Assembly: GCA_947494195.1 (NCBI GenBank)
Contig: CANLUC010000005.1
Location: 156,226 to 220,225 of the forward strand
Source of the DNA: an uncultured Nesterenkonia sp.
Lineage (GTDB): Bacteria; Actinomycetota; Actinomycetes; Actinomycetales; Micrococcaceae
Direction: 5' to 3'
Length of the DNA stretch: 64,000 nt
Shown here: piece by piece, positions 46,305 through 54,420 of the stretch
How positions within the stretch are numbered: position 1 is the first letter of the stretch
How the letters are laid out: every line of letters begins with the position of its first letter
The notes under the pieces: generated by a model
What the model was told of the DNA's origin: nothing
Database searches by the model: none
Seen by the model: only the letters and a program-made list of their open reading frames with translations
Translations under genes and position numbers: made by a program

Positions 46305-46730
46305 TCACTGCACCTCGGGGTGCAGTTCGGCCGCGCGGGCGATCATGCTGCGAAACTCTGACTGGTTCAGGTTCTTGAGCGTGGTGAAGGTCAGCGCGGC
46401 GGCCCCCACTTTGACCTGCCCCAGCCGTGCCGCGCGCTGTTTCAGGAGATACCCGCCCTCCTCGACTGCGTTGAGGTAGACGGAGAGGTGTTTCGACTGC
46501 TCGGCCAGGCCGATGAGGAACCAGTCGACGTCGGCGCCGCGTGGCCGCGGCTGGCGCATTCTGCCGTATCCGATGATGGCCTGCTCGGTGCCGCCCCACA
46601 TCGTTCCGCGCCACAAGACTCGGCTCAGCTGCGGCACCTCTGCGGTGATCAGAGCATCAAGCGCCGTCAGCTCCTCAGCACGGTGAGTGGTGCGAAGGAA
46701 TGCGTCGACGTCGTCCTCCACCGGTCTCAT
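46305..46730 (-). CDS. DUF1801 domain protein (YdhG-like)
   Basis: A 141-residue protein with the YdhG/DUF1801 fold, related to frataxin-like proteins: Val-Leu-Trp-Arg-Gly-Thr-Met-Trp-Gly-Gly and Phe-Leu-Ile-Gly-Leu-Ala-Glu-Gln-Ser-Lys-His-Leu-Ser-Val-Tyr. Function poorly known. A TAAGCT box (minus strand, 46737-46742) lies six bases before the ATG, suggesting a leaderless mRNA and supporting this start. Confidence 0.8.
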   Translation of the reverse strand: MRPVEDDVDAFLRTTHRAEELTALDALITAEVPQLSRVLWRGTMWGGTEQAIIGYGRMRQPRPRGADVDWFLIGLAEQSKHLSVYLNAVEEGGYLLKQRAARLGQVKVGAAALTFTTLKNLNQSEFRSMIARAAELHPEVQ

Positions 46731-46819
46731 GGCGAGAGCTTAGCCGAGGCGCAACCGGGCCCGCGTAGGACGGCTCGGTCCAGTCGTTCGGCGGTTCACT
46801 CGAAGCTGAGCCGGGGCAG

Positions 46820-47155
46820 CTATGCAGAGATGTCGAGCTCGGTGATGAGTCCGTCGGACTGCTGAGTGAACCGGTAGTGCAGTTCGACACGACCGCCCGG
46901 GAAGTTCCCCTCGAGCAGCACCACAACGTCAGCGCCTGCCTCGGATTGTGCGGAGGAGATTCTGGTGGAGGTTGTGGTGAATTCACTCGCGGGCCCGTTG
47001 ATCCACTCGCGGATCTGCTCGTGCCCGCGATAGGTGTGCCCGTCATCCGTGACGACGGCCCCCTGGGCAAAGACGCTGTCGATCCGTGCGGAATCGGGAT
47101 GGTCCATCAGGTCGAAGTATGCGGTGACGTGAGGGGAAAGGGCGTCGCTGGTCAT
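46820..47155 (-). CDS. NTF2-like / SnoaL-fold protein
   Basis: A 111-residue protein with the NTF2-like cone fold: Tyr-Phe-Asp-Leu-Met-Asp, Asp-Asp-Gly-His-Thr-Tyr-Arg-Gly-His-Glu-Gln-Ile-Arg-Glu-Trp-Ile and a final strand Leu-His-Tyr-Arg-Phe. The family includes small isomerases and binding proteins; no substrate can be named. ATG at 47155 has GGGAGG upstream. It is the likely target of the MerR operator at 47235-47265 and of the MerR regulator encoded next upstream. Confidence 0.85.
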   Translation of the reverse strand: MTSDALSPHVTAYFDLMDHPDSARIDSVFAQGAVVTDDGHTYRGHEQIREWINGPASEFTTTSTRISSAQSEAGADVVVLLEGNFPGGRVELHYRFTQQSDGLITELDISA

Positions 47156-47234
47156 GGTCTGGGCCTCCCAGTGGGTCGTCTGCTCGTGGTGACTGAGCCG
47201 GGCCGCTGAATGGCGGTGGCTCGCTCAAGCATCA

Positions 47235-47265
47235 AGCCTCGTCCTTCCCCCTGGGGGAAGGTCAA
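47235..47265 (-). promoter_or_regulatory. MerR-type promoter/operator of the NTF2-like gene
   Basis: On the minus strand TTGACC (47260-47265) and GAGGCT (47235-47240) are 19 bases apart, the over-long spacer that MerR proteins correct by twisting DNA. A perfect 19-base palindrome CCTTCCCCC-T-GGGGGAAGG (47243-47261) fills the spacer. Predicted start of transcription is about 70 bases before the gene at 47155. Confidence 0.85.
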
Positions 47266-47320
47266 GAGCCCTCCCAGACCCGACATAGAGGCGATTTGAG
47301 TCAGCGAGTGACGAGCTTGC

Positions 47321-48160
47321 TCAACGTGCAGCCCGGAAGATGGGCCACCCGATCTCTGTCACAAGCTCGTGTGAATCCTTCGACGGCCCGCTGATATACG
47401 TCTCCCGGATGGGACCGTCGACGCCGATCTCATGGTTCGCCACGTAGGCCCCGAGGGCTGCGTAACTCTGCGCCATGGTCTCATCGGGTCCGTGATGCGT
47501 CAGGACCGCAAGGTCGACGCCGGGCAGGATCTCCTCGCTCACTCCCCCAGGCAACCCGGAGACTCGGTTCGGCGACGCCACCGGATAGAACAGCGCAGCC
47601 TCACCCCGTTCGAGCAGGAACAAGTCGGTGTCCCAGATCCCACCTCTGGGGCCGGTCAGCAGGCCCTCCCGGCTTCGGCTGACCGTCTCCAGGGTCGCCC
47701 GCGCGGAGGTGAACCATTCACCGAGATCAACAAGGTCGATGGTGTCGCGCACCACGAGCGCGGGCGTGGCGGGGACGCTGCGGTGTTCGACGGCGGGCTG
47801 CGCCGCCGTCGTCGGGTGGATCAGGCCGCGCAGTGAGGCGACCGCCGAACGGGTTGCTTCAAGCTGCGTCTCCAGGCGCGCCAGGTGTTCCGCGATCAAC
47901 TGACTCCGCTCCGAGACCTCGGAGGCTGACAGAACCTCGCGGATGGTCTCGATCGGCAGTTCGAGGGCGCGGAGCTGGCGGACGATCTGGGCATCGGTGA
48001 TCTGCTCGGGGGCGTACCAGCGGTAACCGTTGTCGGGACCGATATGAGCGGGCGTCAGGATCCCGACTCGATGGTAGAAGCGAAGGGTCTTCGCGCTGAG
48101 CCGCGTGGCTTGGGAGAAATCACCGATCGCCATCATCGGTTTCTTCACTCGGGCGTCCAT
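47321..48160 (-). CDS. MerR family transcriptional regulator with effector-binding domain
   Basis: 279 residues. N-terminal winged helix (about 10-80: Ala-Thr-Arg-Leu-Ser-Ala-Lys-Thr-Leu-Arg-Phe-Tyr, Asn-Gly-Tyr-Arg-Trp-Tyr), a dimerising coiled coil (about 85-125), and a GyrI-like C-terminal domain (145-279) for small-molecule sensing. It should bind the palindrome at 47243-47261 and control the NTF2-like gene. The ATG at 48160 is supported by a TAGGCT box six bases upstream (minus strand, 48167-48172). No cysteine-rich metal loop at the C-terminus, so an organic inducer is more likely. Confidence 0.92.
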   Translation of the reverse strand: MDARVKKPMMAIGDFSQATRLSAKTLRFYHRVGILTPAHIGPDNGYRWYAPEQITDAQIVRQLRALELPIETIREVLSASEVSERSQLIAEHLARLETQLEATRSAVASLRGLIHPTTAAQPAVEHRSVPATPALVVRDTIDLVDLGEWFTSARATLETVSRSREGLLTGPRGGIWDTDLFLLERGEAALFYPVASPNRVSGLPGGVSEEILPGVDLAVLTHHGPDETMAQSYAALGAYVANHEIGVDGPIRETYISGPSKDSHELVTEIGWPIFRAAR

Positions 48161-48166
48161 GGCGCG

Positions 48167-48172
48167 AGCCTA
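48167..48172 (-). promoter_or_regulatory. TAGGCT -10 box for the MerR gene
   Basis: TAGGCT on the minus strand ends six bases before the MerR ATG. The matching -35 would fall within the terminator hairpin at 48182-48217, so promoter and terminator overlap. Confidence 0.5.
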
Positions 48173-48181
48173 GCGGACACA

Positions 48182-48217
48182 AAAGAACCCCCAGCACCGG
48201 GGTGCTGGGGGTTCTTT
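48182..48217 (-). terminator. Strong terminator after tRNA-fMet
   Basis: A perfect 17-bp inverted repeat (48182-48198 with 48201-48217) with a minimal loop; on the minus strand the stem ends GGGGGTTCTTTTG, so a short U-run follows. It lies 20 bases after the tRNA. Confidence 0.9.
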
Positions 48218-48237
48218 GTCCTCTTGCGAGGCATTCG

Positions 48238-48311
48238 TTGCGGGGGCAAGATTTGAACTTGCGACCTCCGGGTTATGAGCCCGGCGAGCTACCGAACTGC
48301 TCCACCCCGCG
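48238..48311 (-). tRNA. Initiator tRNA-fMet (CAT anticodon)
   Basis: A 74-base cloverleaf on the minus strand: acceptor CGCGGGG opposing CCCCGCA, which leaves the C1-A72 mismatch diagnostic of initiator tRNA; anticodon loop CTCATAA with a stem CCGGG/CCCGG whose three G-C pairs also mark initiators; T arm TTCAAAT. The CCA end is not encoded. Followed by a strong terminator. Confidence 0.95.
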
Positions 48312-48471
48312 TTGCGACTTGTTTAGTCTACGCACACATATCTGCTGTGCAAAATCGAGATGAACTCAGTGGAGCGTGACCTCCGACACCCCCTGTCCCC
48401 GCCCTGACCTGGAAGGTTCGGGCGGGGACAGCGTCGGGTGCTGCGGGGGTCGGGACCACCGCGAGGAGTAT

Positions 48472-51400
48472 CTACTCCTCCAGGTCAGCCTCGGCCTGCA
48501 GAGCATCATCGATGGCCTGCTGCAGCTGCTCCTGGGCCTCGCCGTAGGCGGCGAAGTCACCATCGGAGAGTGCCGCGTCCGAGTCCTGGATCGCCTGGCC
48601 TGCGCGATCCAGTGCGTCGTTCAGGCGCTCCTGAGCCGGGCCGGTGGGAGCGGCAGGAGCTTCTGCCTCTTCCGTGGGCTCGGCCTCCTCGGTGGGCTCT
48701 TCCTCTGTCGGCTCCTGGTCCGAAGGCGCCTCGCCCTCGGGGACATCGAGCTCATCGTCCACGGCTTCACCCTGGACACCCGCGCCATCGGCGACGGCAG
48801 CACCTGAGTCACCGCTGAAGACCTGGTCCAGCGCCTCGTCGAGGGTGTCAGCGAAGCCGACCTCCTCGCCGTAGGCCACCAGCACCTTTCGAAGCGCCGG
48901 GTAGGCGGCCTCAGTGCCGGTGGACTGCACGTAGACCGGCTGGACATAGAGGATGCCGTCACCGGCGGGCAGGGTGATCATGTTGCCGTTGATCACCTCG
49001 GAGGCGCCCTGGCGCAGCAGGTTCAGCTCCTGGGAGATCTGCGAGTTCGAGTCGAAGTTCGCCTGGGTCTGACCCGGCCCTGGGATGACCGTGTCACGGG
49101 GCAGCTCGAGCAGACGCAGCTGGCCGTAGTCCTCGGCCTTGACTCCGTCCTCACCGGTCCCCGCGTCACCTGCGGCGGCGAGGAATCCGTACAGCACGTT
49201 GCGCTGCTGGGCACCTTCGGCGATCTGCGGGATGAACGTGCCGGTCAGCGAGAACGCCGGCTCCTCCTGGCCCGGCATCTGCAGGGTCATGTAGTACGGA
49301 GGCTGCGTCTGGGCGGTCTCTTCATCCGCAGTGGGATCCGAGGGTACCGACCAGGCGTCGTTGTTCTCGTAGAACGTGCCGGGATCGGTCACGTGGTAAC
49401 GACCGAGCAGCTCGCGCTGGACCCGGAACATGTCCTCGGGATAGCGGACGTGGTCCATCAGTTCGGCGGACATATTCTCGTAGGGCTGCAGCGCCTCCGG
49501 GAAGACCTGCTGCCAGGCACGAAGGATCGGATCCTCGGTGTCCCAGGCGTAGAGCTCGACCTCGCCGTTGTAGGCATCCACCGTGGCCTTGACCGAGTTG
49601 CGGATGTAGTTGACCTGGCCGGCGAGCGTGGGAGCTCCCTGGGTCAGCGCGTCCGTGGTGGCCTGCTCCAGCTGCTGCTGATCCGAGTAGGGGAAGTCAT
49701 TGGAGGTGGTGTATCCCTCCACGATCCACTTCACGCGACCATCGACGATGGCCGGGTAGATGTTCTGATCGACCTCCAGGAACGGCGCAACTTCCTGCAC
49801 ACGCTCGCGCGGCTGGCGCTCGTAGAGGATCTGTGATTCCTCGGTCATGTCTCCGGAGAGCAGGATCTCGGGAGACTGGAACTGGATCGCGTAGACCAGG
49901 CGGTTGAACAGCCCACCGACGCTCGGGCCGCCGTCGCCGTCGAAGGTGTAGACGGTCTCGGCCTCGGAATCGGCCGCGGCGGGGCGGTCGAGCTCCAGCG
50001 GCTCGTCCTCTTCCGGGGCGCCCACGATGGAGTACTCCGGGGAGTTCTCGCCGAAGTAGATGCGCGGCTCGTAGTCATCGTCGCTGGCGAGCTCGCCACG
50101 GGTGGGGATGCCCTGCAGGGTGAAGCTCGGTCGACCCTCGGGGGTCACGGTGTTGGCGTTGGCCGCGACCAGGCCGTAGCCGTGGGTGTAGACGAGGTGC
50201 CGGTTGACCCAGGAGGCGTCGTCCGGGATGTTCAGCTCGCGGGCGGCGATCACCGTGTCGCGGCGCTCGCCGTCGATGTCATAGCGGTCGAAGCTCAGGG
50301 TGTCCGGGAAGGAGTAGTACTGGCGGAACTGCTGGAACTGACCGAAGGCGGCGGAGACCAGGTTGGGGTCCAACAGTCGGATGTTCTCCGTGTTGGCGGA
50401 GTCTTCTGCCAGCGCACCCTCGGTGGCCGAGGAGTCGGCGTCGTAGCTCTCCTGCTCGAGCTCCTGCAGCCCGTAGGCGTAGCGGGTGAGCTCCATGTTG
50501 CGCTCGATGTAGGGCATCTCCAGGGTCCGCTCCGAGGGCTGGACCTGGTACTCCTGCACGAGGAAGGGGTAGAGACCGCCACCGATGATCGCGGTGATCA
50601 GCAGCATCGCGGAGCCGATGATGGAGAAGCGCCAGCGGCCGGTCACGGCGGTGACGATGAAGACCAGGGCCACCAGCACGGCGGCGACGGCGAGGATCGC
50701 CTGGGCGGGGATGACGGCGTTGACATCGGTGTACAGCGCGCCGGCCCAGTCACCGCTCTGGTTCTGCAGGGTGGCGTAGCGGTCAAGCCACCAGTTCACC
50801 GCCTGCAGCAGCAGGAAGATGGCAGCGGTGACCGCGATGTGCCAGCGGGCGGCGGTCTCGACCACGAACTTGCCGCTGGGCTCGATCCGGATGCCGCCGA
50901 AGAGGTAGTGGGTGAGGATGCCGGCGATGCCGGCGACCAGCACTGCGGAGACGAGGAAGCCGTTGAGCAGCCCGAGGAAGGGCAGCGTGAAGATGAAGAA
51001 GCCGAAGTCCATGCCGAACTCGGGATCGGTCATGCCGAAGGGCTGCTGGTTGATGAACAGCATCACGGTCTCCCAGCTGCCCTGCGCGGCAGTGCCTGCG
51101 AAGAGGCCCATGAGCGCGGGGAGACCGATCATGAACAGCCGGCGCATCGAGTTGAGCGTGCGCTGATACCGGATGACCGATTCGTTCATCTGGCTCTGCA
51201 CCGACATCGGCCGGTTGCGGAAGGCCAGGAACAGGCTCAGCCAGACCAGGGCGGCCATCAGCACGAACGCCACCAGGAAGATCACACCGCGGGCGATCCG
51301 CTCGGTCCAGAAGACATCGGAGTAGCCCAGCTGGTTGAACCAGAGGATCTCCGCGTAGAACCCGGAGGACGCCACGAAGGCGCCGATCAGCACGGCGATG

Positions 51401-51567
51401 ATGATGATCGTCAGCACCAGTGCTGACGGCCGCCGCGGCCCTGACCCCCGCTCACGCCGCTCGGACCCGGACCCGCCGGAGTTGTCGCCGTCGTCCCCGC
51501 CCGAGCCGGAGCCGAACAGGCCCCCGCCGAACGGGTTCGCGGACCCGAATCCCTGAGAGAAACTCAC
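48472..51567 (-). CDS. UPF0182 family large membrane protein
   Basis: 1031 residues. A Gly/Ser-rich N-terminus is followed by about seven membrane helices (about 48-335; first helix Leu-Val-Leu-Thr-Ile-Ile-Ile-Ile-Ala-Val-Leu) and a very long extracytoplasmic domain (about 345-925) with the conserved Pro-Tyr-Ile-Glu-Arg-Asn, Asn-Thr-Val-Thr-Pro-Glu-Gly-Arg-Pro and Tyr-Val-Gln-Pro-Val-Tyr segments; the tail is Glu/Pro/Ala-rich. The homologue is Rv3193c, of unknown function. Start GTG at 51567 has GAGGGAT upstream and a CATATA box before it. First in synteny with the four following genes. Confidence 0.95.
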   Translation of the reverse strand: MSFSQGFGSANPFGGGLFGSGSGGDDGDNSGGSGSERRERGSGPRRPSALVLTIIIIAVLIGAFVASSGFYAEILWFNQLGYSDVFWTERIARGVIFLVAFVLMAALVWLSLFLAFRNRPMSVQSQMNESVIRYQRTLNSMRRLFMIGLPALMGLFAGTAAQGSWETVMLFINQQPFGMTDPEFGMDFGFFIFTLPFLGLLNGFLVSAVLVAGIAGILTHYLFGGIRIEPSGKFVVETAARWHIAVTAAIFLLLQAVNWWLDRYATLQNQSGDWAGALYTDVNAVIPAQAILAVAAVLVALVFIVTAVTGRWRFSIIGSAMLLITAIIGGGLYPFLVQEYQVQPSERTLEMPYIERNMELTRYAYGLQELEQESYDADSSATEGALAEDSANTENIRLLDPNLVSAAFGQFQQFRQYYSFPDTLSFDRYDIDGERRDTVIAARELNIPDDASWVNRHLVYTHGYGLVAANANTVTPEGRPSFTLQGIPTRGELASDDDYEPRIYFGENSPEYSIVGAPEEDEPLELDRPAAADSEAETVYTFDGDGGPSVGGLFNRLVYAIQFQSPEILLSGDMTEESQILYERQPRERVQEVAPFLEVDQNIYPAIVDGRVKWIVEGYTTSNDFPYSDQQQLEQATTDALTQGAPTLAGQVNYIRNSVKATVDAYNGEVELYAWDTEDPILRAWQQVFPEALQPYENMSAELMDHVRYPEDMFRVQRELLGRYHVTDPGTFYENNDAWSVPSDPTADEETAQTQPPYYMTLQMPGQEEPAFSLTGTFIPQIAEGAQQRNVLYGFLAAAGDAGTGEDGVKAEDYGQLRLLELPRDTVIPGPGQTQANFDSNSQISQELNLLRQGASEVINGNMITLPAGDGILYVQPVYVQSTGTEAAYPALRKVLVAYGEEVGFADTLDEALDQVFSGDSGAAVADGAGVQGEAVDDELDVPEGEAPSDQEPTEEEPTEEAEPTEEAEAPAAPTGPAQERLNDALDRAGQAIQDSDAALSDGDFAAYGEAQEQLQQAIDDALQAEADLEE

Positions 51568-51633
51568 GGATAATCCCTCGTCTCTATATGTGGTGCTTGG
51601 ATACGTCTGTGCTGCTGGTCATGCTGCGTCGTT

Positions 51634-52728
51634 CTACTGTGATCCGCAGGACGGGAGTCCTGCGAGAAAGTCTTCGTCCTCGTCGCGGACCGCCTCGACG
51701 ATCGTCCTCGCCTCGGAGACGTCTGCGACCGAATACGTCTGCAGACCCTCCGGCACTCGACCCTCGAGGTCAGCGCAGTTCTCGGTCGGCACCAGGAAGT
51801 TCTCGATGCCCTGGGAGCGAGCGCCCACGACCTTTTGGGCGATCCCGCCGATCGGGCCCACGGTCCCGTCGGGATCCACGGTTCCGGTCCCCGCCCAGTT
51901 CACCCCACCGGTCATGGACTCCTCGGTCATCTCATCCACGAGTCCGAGGGTGAACATGAGTCCGGCGCTGGGGCCGCCGACGCCGTCCAGCTGGATGTCG
52001 ACGTCCACAGGGAAGGAGAACTCGTTCTGGAGCATGATTCCCACGTAGTAGGCGCCGTCGGCCTCCTGGTAGGTGGGGACCTCGTAGTCGAGCTCCTCAC
52101 CCTCCCGGCGCACCGTCAATTCTACCGGCTGACCTGCGGCGGTGTTGACTGCGTCACGCAGACCTTCGAGCCCGGTGATGTCGCTTCCGGCAGCCGCGGT
52201 GACGGTGTCTCCTGGCTGGAGCTGCTCGTCGGTGCCGACCTCATCCGCCTCGGGGGTGAAGTCCACCACGGAGAGCTGCTGGCTGTAGTCGATGCCGAGC
52301 TCCTGCAGCGCCGCTGCCACCGCGAGGTCCTGCGAGCTGGTCATGGCGGCGCTGTTCTGCTCCTGCACCTGTTCAGCGGTGGTCCCGGAGGGATAGATGA
52401 GCTCATGCGGCTGGATATCGGTGCCGGGGTTGACCCAGCCCAGGACCGCCTCGGGGACGCGCACCGTGGAGGTGGGCGCGCCGCTGACGTAGACCGTGGT
52501 CAGATTCAGCTCGCCCTCGGTGGGGTACGTCGGCTCTCCTGTCACGGAGATGACCGCTTCGTCCTCGATCTCGCCGATGGTGTTGAACACCGGTCCGGGG
52601 GTCTCGATCAGGTAGGGGCTGGGCAGCAGCAGGCTGAGCAGCGCGATGATGAGCGCTGACGTGCCGGCGATGGCTTGCAGACTCCTCCGCAGGCGGGGCT
52701 TGGGGGATTTCGGCGGGTGCTCAGTCAT
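51634..52728 (-). CDS. Membrane-anchored PDZ/Lon-type serine protease (YlbL family)
   Basis: 364 residues: one N-terminal membrane segment (about 16-36), a PDZ domain (about 165-215), and an S16 Lon-like catalytic domain with the Ser in Gly-Gly-Pro-Ser-Ala-Gly-Leu (about 254) and Lys in Ile-Gly-Gly-Ile-Ala-Gln-Lys-Val (about 297). Lacks an ATPase domain, as usual for this family. Homologue Rv3194c. Start set at the ATG 52728; an in-frame GTG at 52740 is possible. Confidence 0.92.
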   Translation of the reverse strand: MTEHPPKSPKPRLRRSLQAIAGTSALIIALLSLLLPSPYLIETPGPVFNTIGEIEDEAVISVTGEPTYPTEGELNLTTVYVSGAPTSTVRVPEAVLGWVNPGTDIQPHELIYPSGTTAEQVQEQNSAAMTSSQDLAVAAALQELGIDYSQQLSVVDFTPEADEVGTDEQLQPGDTVTAAAGSDITGLEGLRDAVNTAAGQPVELTVRREGEELDYEVPTYQEADGAYYVGIMLQNEFSFPVDVDIQLDGVGGPSAGLMFTLGLVDEMTEESMTGGVNWAGTGTVDPDGTVGPIGGIAQKVVGARSQGIENFLVPTENCADLEGRVPEGLQTYSVADVSEARTIVEAVRDEDEDFLAGLPSCGSQ

Positions 52729-52779
52729 GATGATCGTCACTCATCATCTCATCTGGGCTGAGCAGGCACGAAAAGTGTG

Positions 52780-54336
52780 TCAGGACTCAGGAGACTTCCC
52801 GTCATATCCGCCGTCGAGCAGCTTCTGCAGCTCCTCGTCGATCTTGGCCGTCTCCTCCTGGCGCTCCGCACGGCGCTGCTGGAAGCCGGTCGGATCGTCG
52901 AGATCCTGCTCGTCGGGCTGGACATCGGGGTGACCCCAGACGTCGTCGCGTCCAGCCATGCCCTCGGTCTCGCGCAGGTGCGCCCAGAGCGCCGCGGCGT
53001 CACGAAGACGGCGTGGACGCAGCTCCAGTCCGACCAGGGCGGCGAAGGTGTCCTCAGCCGGCCCGCCCGAGGCACGACGCCGGTTCATCGTCTCGCGCAG
53101 CCGGGACAGCGACTCCAGGTGTTCCGCGGCCTGGGTCACCACATCATCGACCCAGCCCTCGACGAGGGCGAGGGTGGTCTCGATGCGCTTGAGCGCGGCC
53201 TCCTGCATGGGAGTCCGCTCCTCGGGGAAGAGCCCCTCCCCCAGGATGGAGTTCATCGATTCGGGGTTGCTGGGGTCCATCTGGCTTGCGGCCTCTTCGA
53301 TCCGGCCCATGTCGATGTGGATCCCTGCGGCGTACTGGCCGACCGCGTTGAACAGGTCCTGCTCGAGCCAGGGTGCGTGGATGAACAGCCGCATCCGGGC
53401 AGCTTCGCGCAGCGCCAGGTAGAGCAGCACCTCGCGGCTGTCCACGCTGAGGTCCTTGCCGAACTCGCGCACGTTCTTCGGCAGCAGCGCCGTGGTGTGA
53501 CCGGCCAGCGGCAGTCCGGTGTCGGAGGAGGAGACGACCTCTTTGGCGAGTTCGCCGATGGCCTGGCCCAGCTGCATGCCGAAGGCCATGCCGCCCATGG
53601 ACTCGACCATCCCGGTGATCTGCTGCGCGCCGGCTCCGCCCATCATGGATTCGAGCTCCGGGGGCAGACCTGCGCCTTCCTCGCCGAGCTGGTCCTTGAT
53701 GGCGCCGGAGAGCGCCTTGGACACCGATTCCGCCACGGGTTCGGTCAGCCGCTTCCAGGAGTCGAAGGTCTCCTCGACCCACTGCGCGCGGGACCAGGCC
53801 TTGCCGATCTGGCCTGCGGTCTCGAAGCTGGTGGCGCCGTCCAGCCACATGTCAGCCAGGCGCAGCGCGTCGTCGATCTCCTTGCGCTCGGCGGCCGAGA
53901 CGCTGGGATCATCACCGGCGGCGGCCTGACGGGCTGCCTGCCGGGCCATGGACCAGTTGACCGGCCCCTGGTCCTCCTCGGAAGGATTCTGCATGGCCGA
54001 GAACATCGACTGCACCTGGCCCATGATCTGCTGCATCATCTGCGGGTTCATATCCGCCATGCCGGGGATCTGGGAGGGGTCGAAGCCGGGTGGGAATCCG
54101 GGGAAACCACCCTGGCCGCCCTGTCCGGACTGGTTGCCCTGGCCGGCTCCGGGGGTTCCGGTGAAGCCGATGCTGGGACCGCGGCCTCCGGCGTCGTTCT
54201 TGTCCTTGGCGTCATCGCCCTCGGAATCCTGGCCGGGCATCTGACCGCCGAAGAGCTGTTTGAAGAACTCCTCCATGGGGTCACGTGGGTCATCCCCGTT
54301 GCCCTGGTTGTTGTTGCCGGAGTTGTTCTCGCTCAT
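52780..54336 (-). CDS. Zincin_2 / DUF2342 family protein (Rv3195-like)
   Basis: 518 residues. The N-terminus is disordered Gly/Asn/Gln-rich; the body (about 130-470) carries the actinobacterial DUF2342 pattern, with Leu-Val-Glu-Gly-Trp-Val-Asp-Asp-Val near residue 388. The family was named for a zincin-like fold, but a standard His-Glu-X-X-His is not visible here, so protease activity is doubtful. Start ATG at 54336 has AGGGAG. Order UPF0182, PDZ protease, DUF2342 and the next gene is conserved with Rv3193c-Rv3196. Confidence 0.88.
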   Translation of the reverse strand: MSENNSGNNNQGNGDDPRDPMEEFFKQLFGGQMPGQDSEGDDAKDKNDAGGRGPSIGFTGTPGAGQGNQSGQGGQGGFPGFPPGFDPSQIPGMADMNPQMMQQIMGQVQSMFSAMQNPSEEDQGPVNWSMARQAARQAAAGDDPSVSAAERKEIDDALRLADMWLDGATSFETAGQIGKAWSRAQWVEETFDSWKRLTEPVAESVSKALSGAIKDQLGEEGAGLPPELESMMGGAGAQQITGMVESMGGMAFGMQLGQAIGELAKEVVSSSDTGLPLAGHTTALLPKNVREFGKDLSVDSREVLLYLALREAARMRLFIHAPWLEQDLFNAVGQYAAGIHIDMGRIEEAASQMDPSNPESMNSILGEGLFPEERTPMQEAALKRIETTLALVEGWVDDVVTQAAEHLESLSRLRETMNRRRASGGPAEDTFAALVGLELRPRRLRDAAALWAHLRETEGMAGRDDVWGHPDVQPDEQDLDDPTGFQQRRAERQEETAKIDEELQKLLDGGYDGKSPES

Positions 54337-54420
54337 CGGACGCTCCCTGTGGTGATCCTGGTTCGGCCTGAGAACCTCCAGCGTATCCAGCGCGGCTCGG
54401 TGCTGTCTGTACGAGCGCCC

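Noticed and set aside
50182..51426. Plus-strand His/Asp/Glu-rich frame opposite the UPF0182 gene
   Set aside because: Its acidic/His-rich repeats are the antisense of hydrophobic helix codons.
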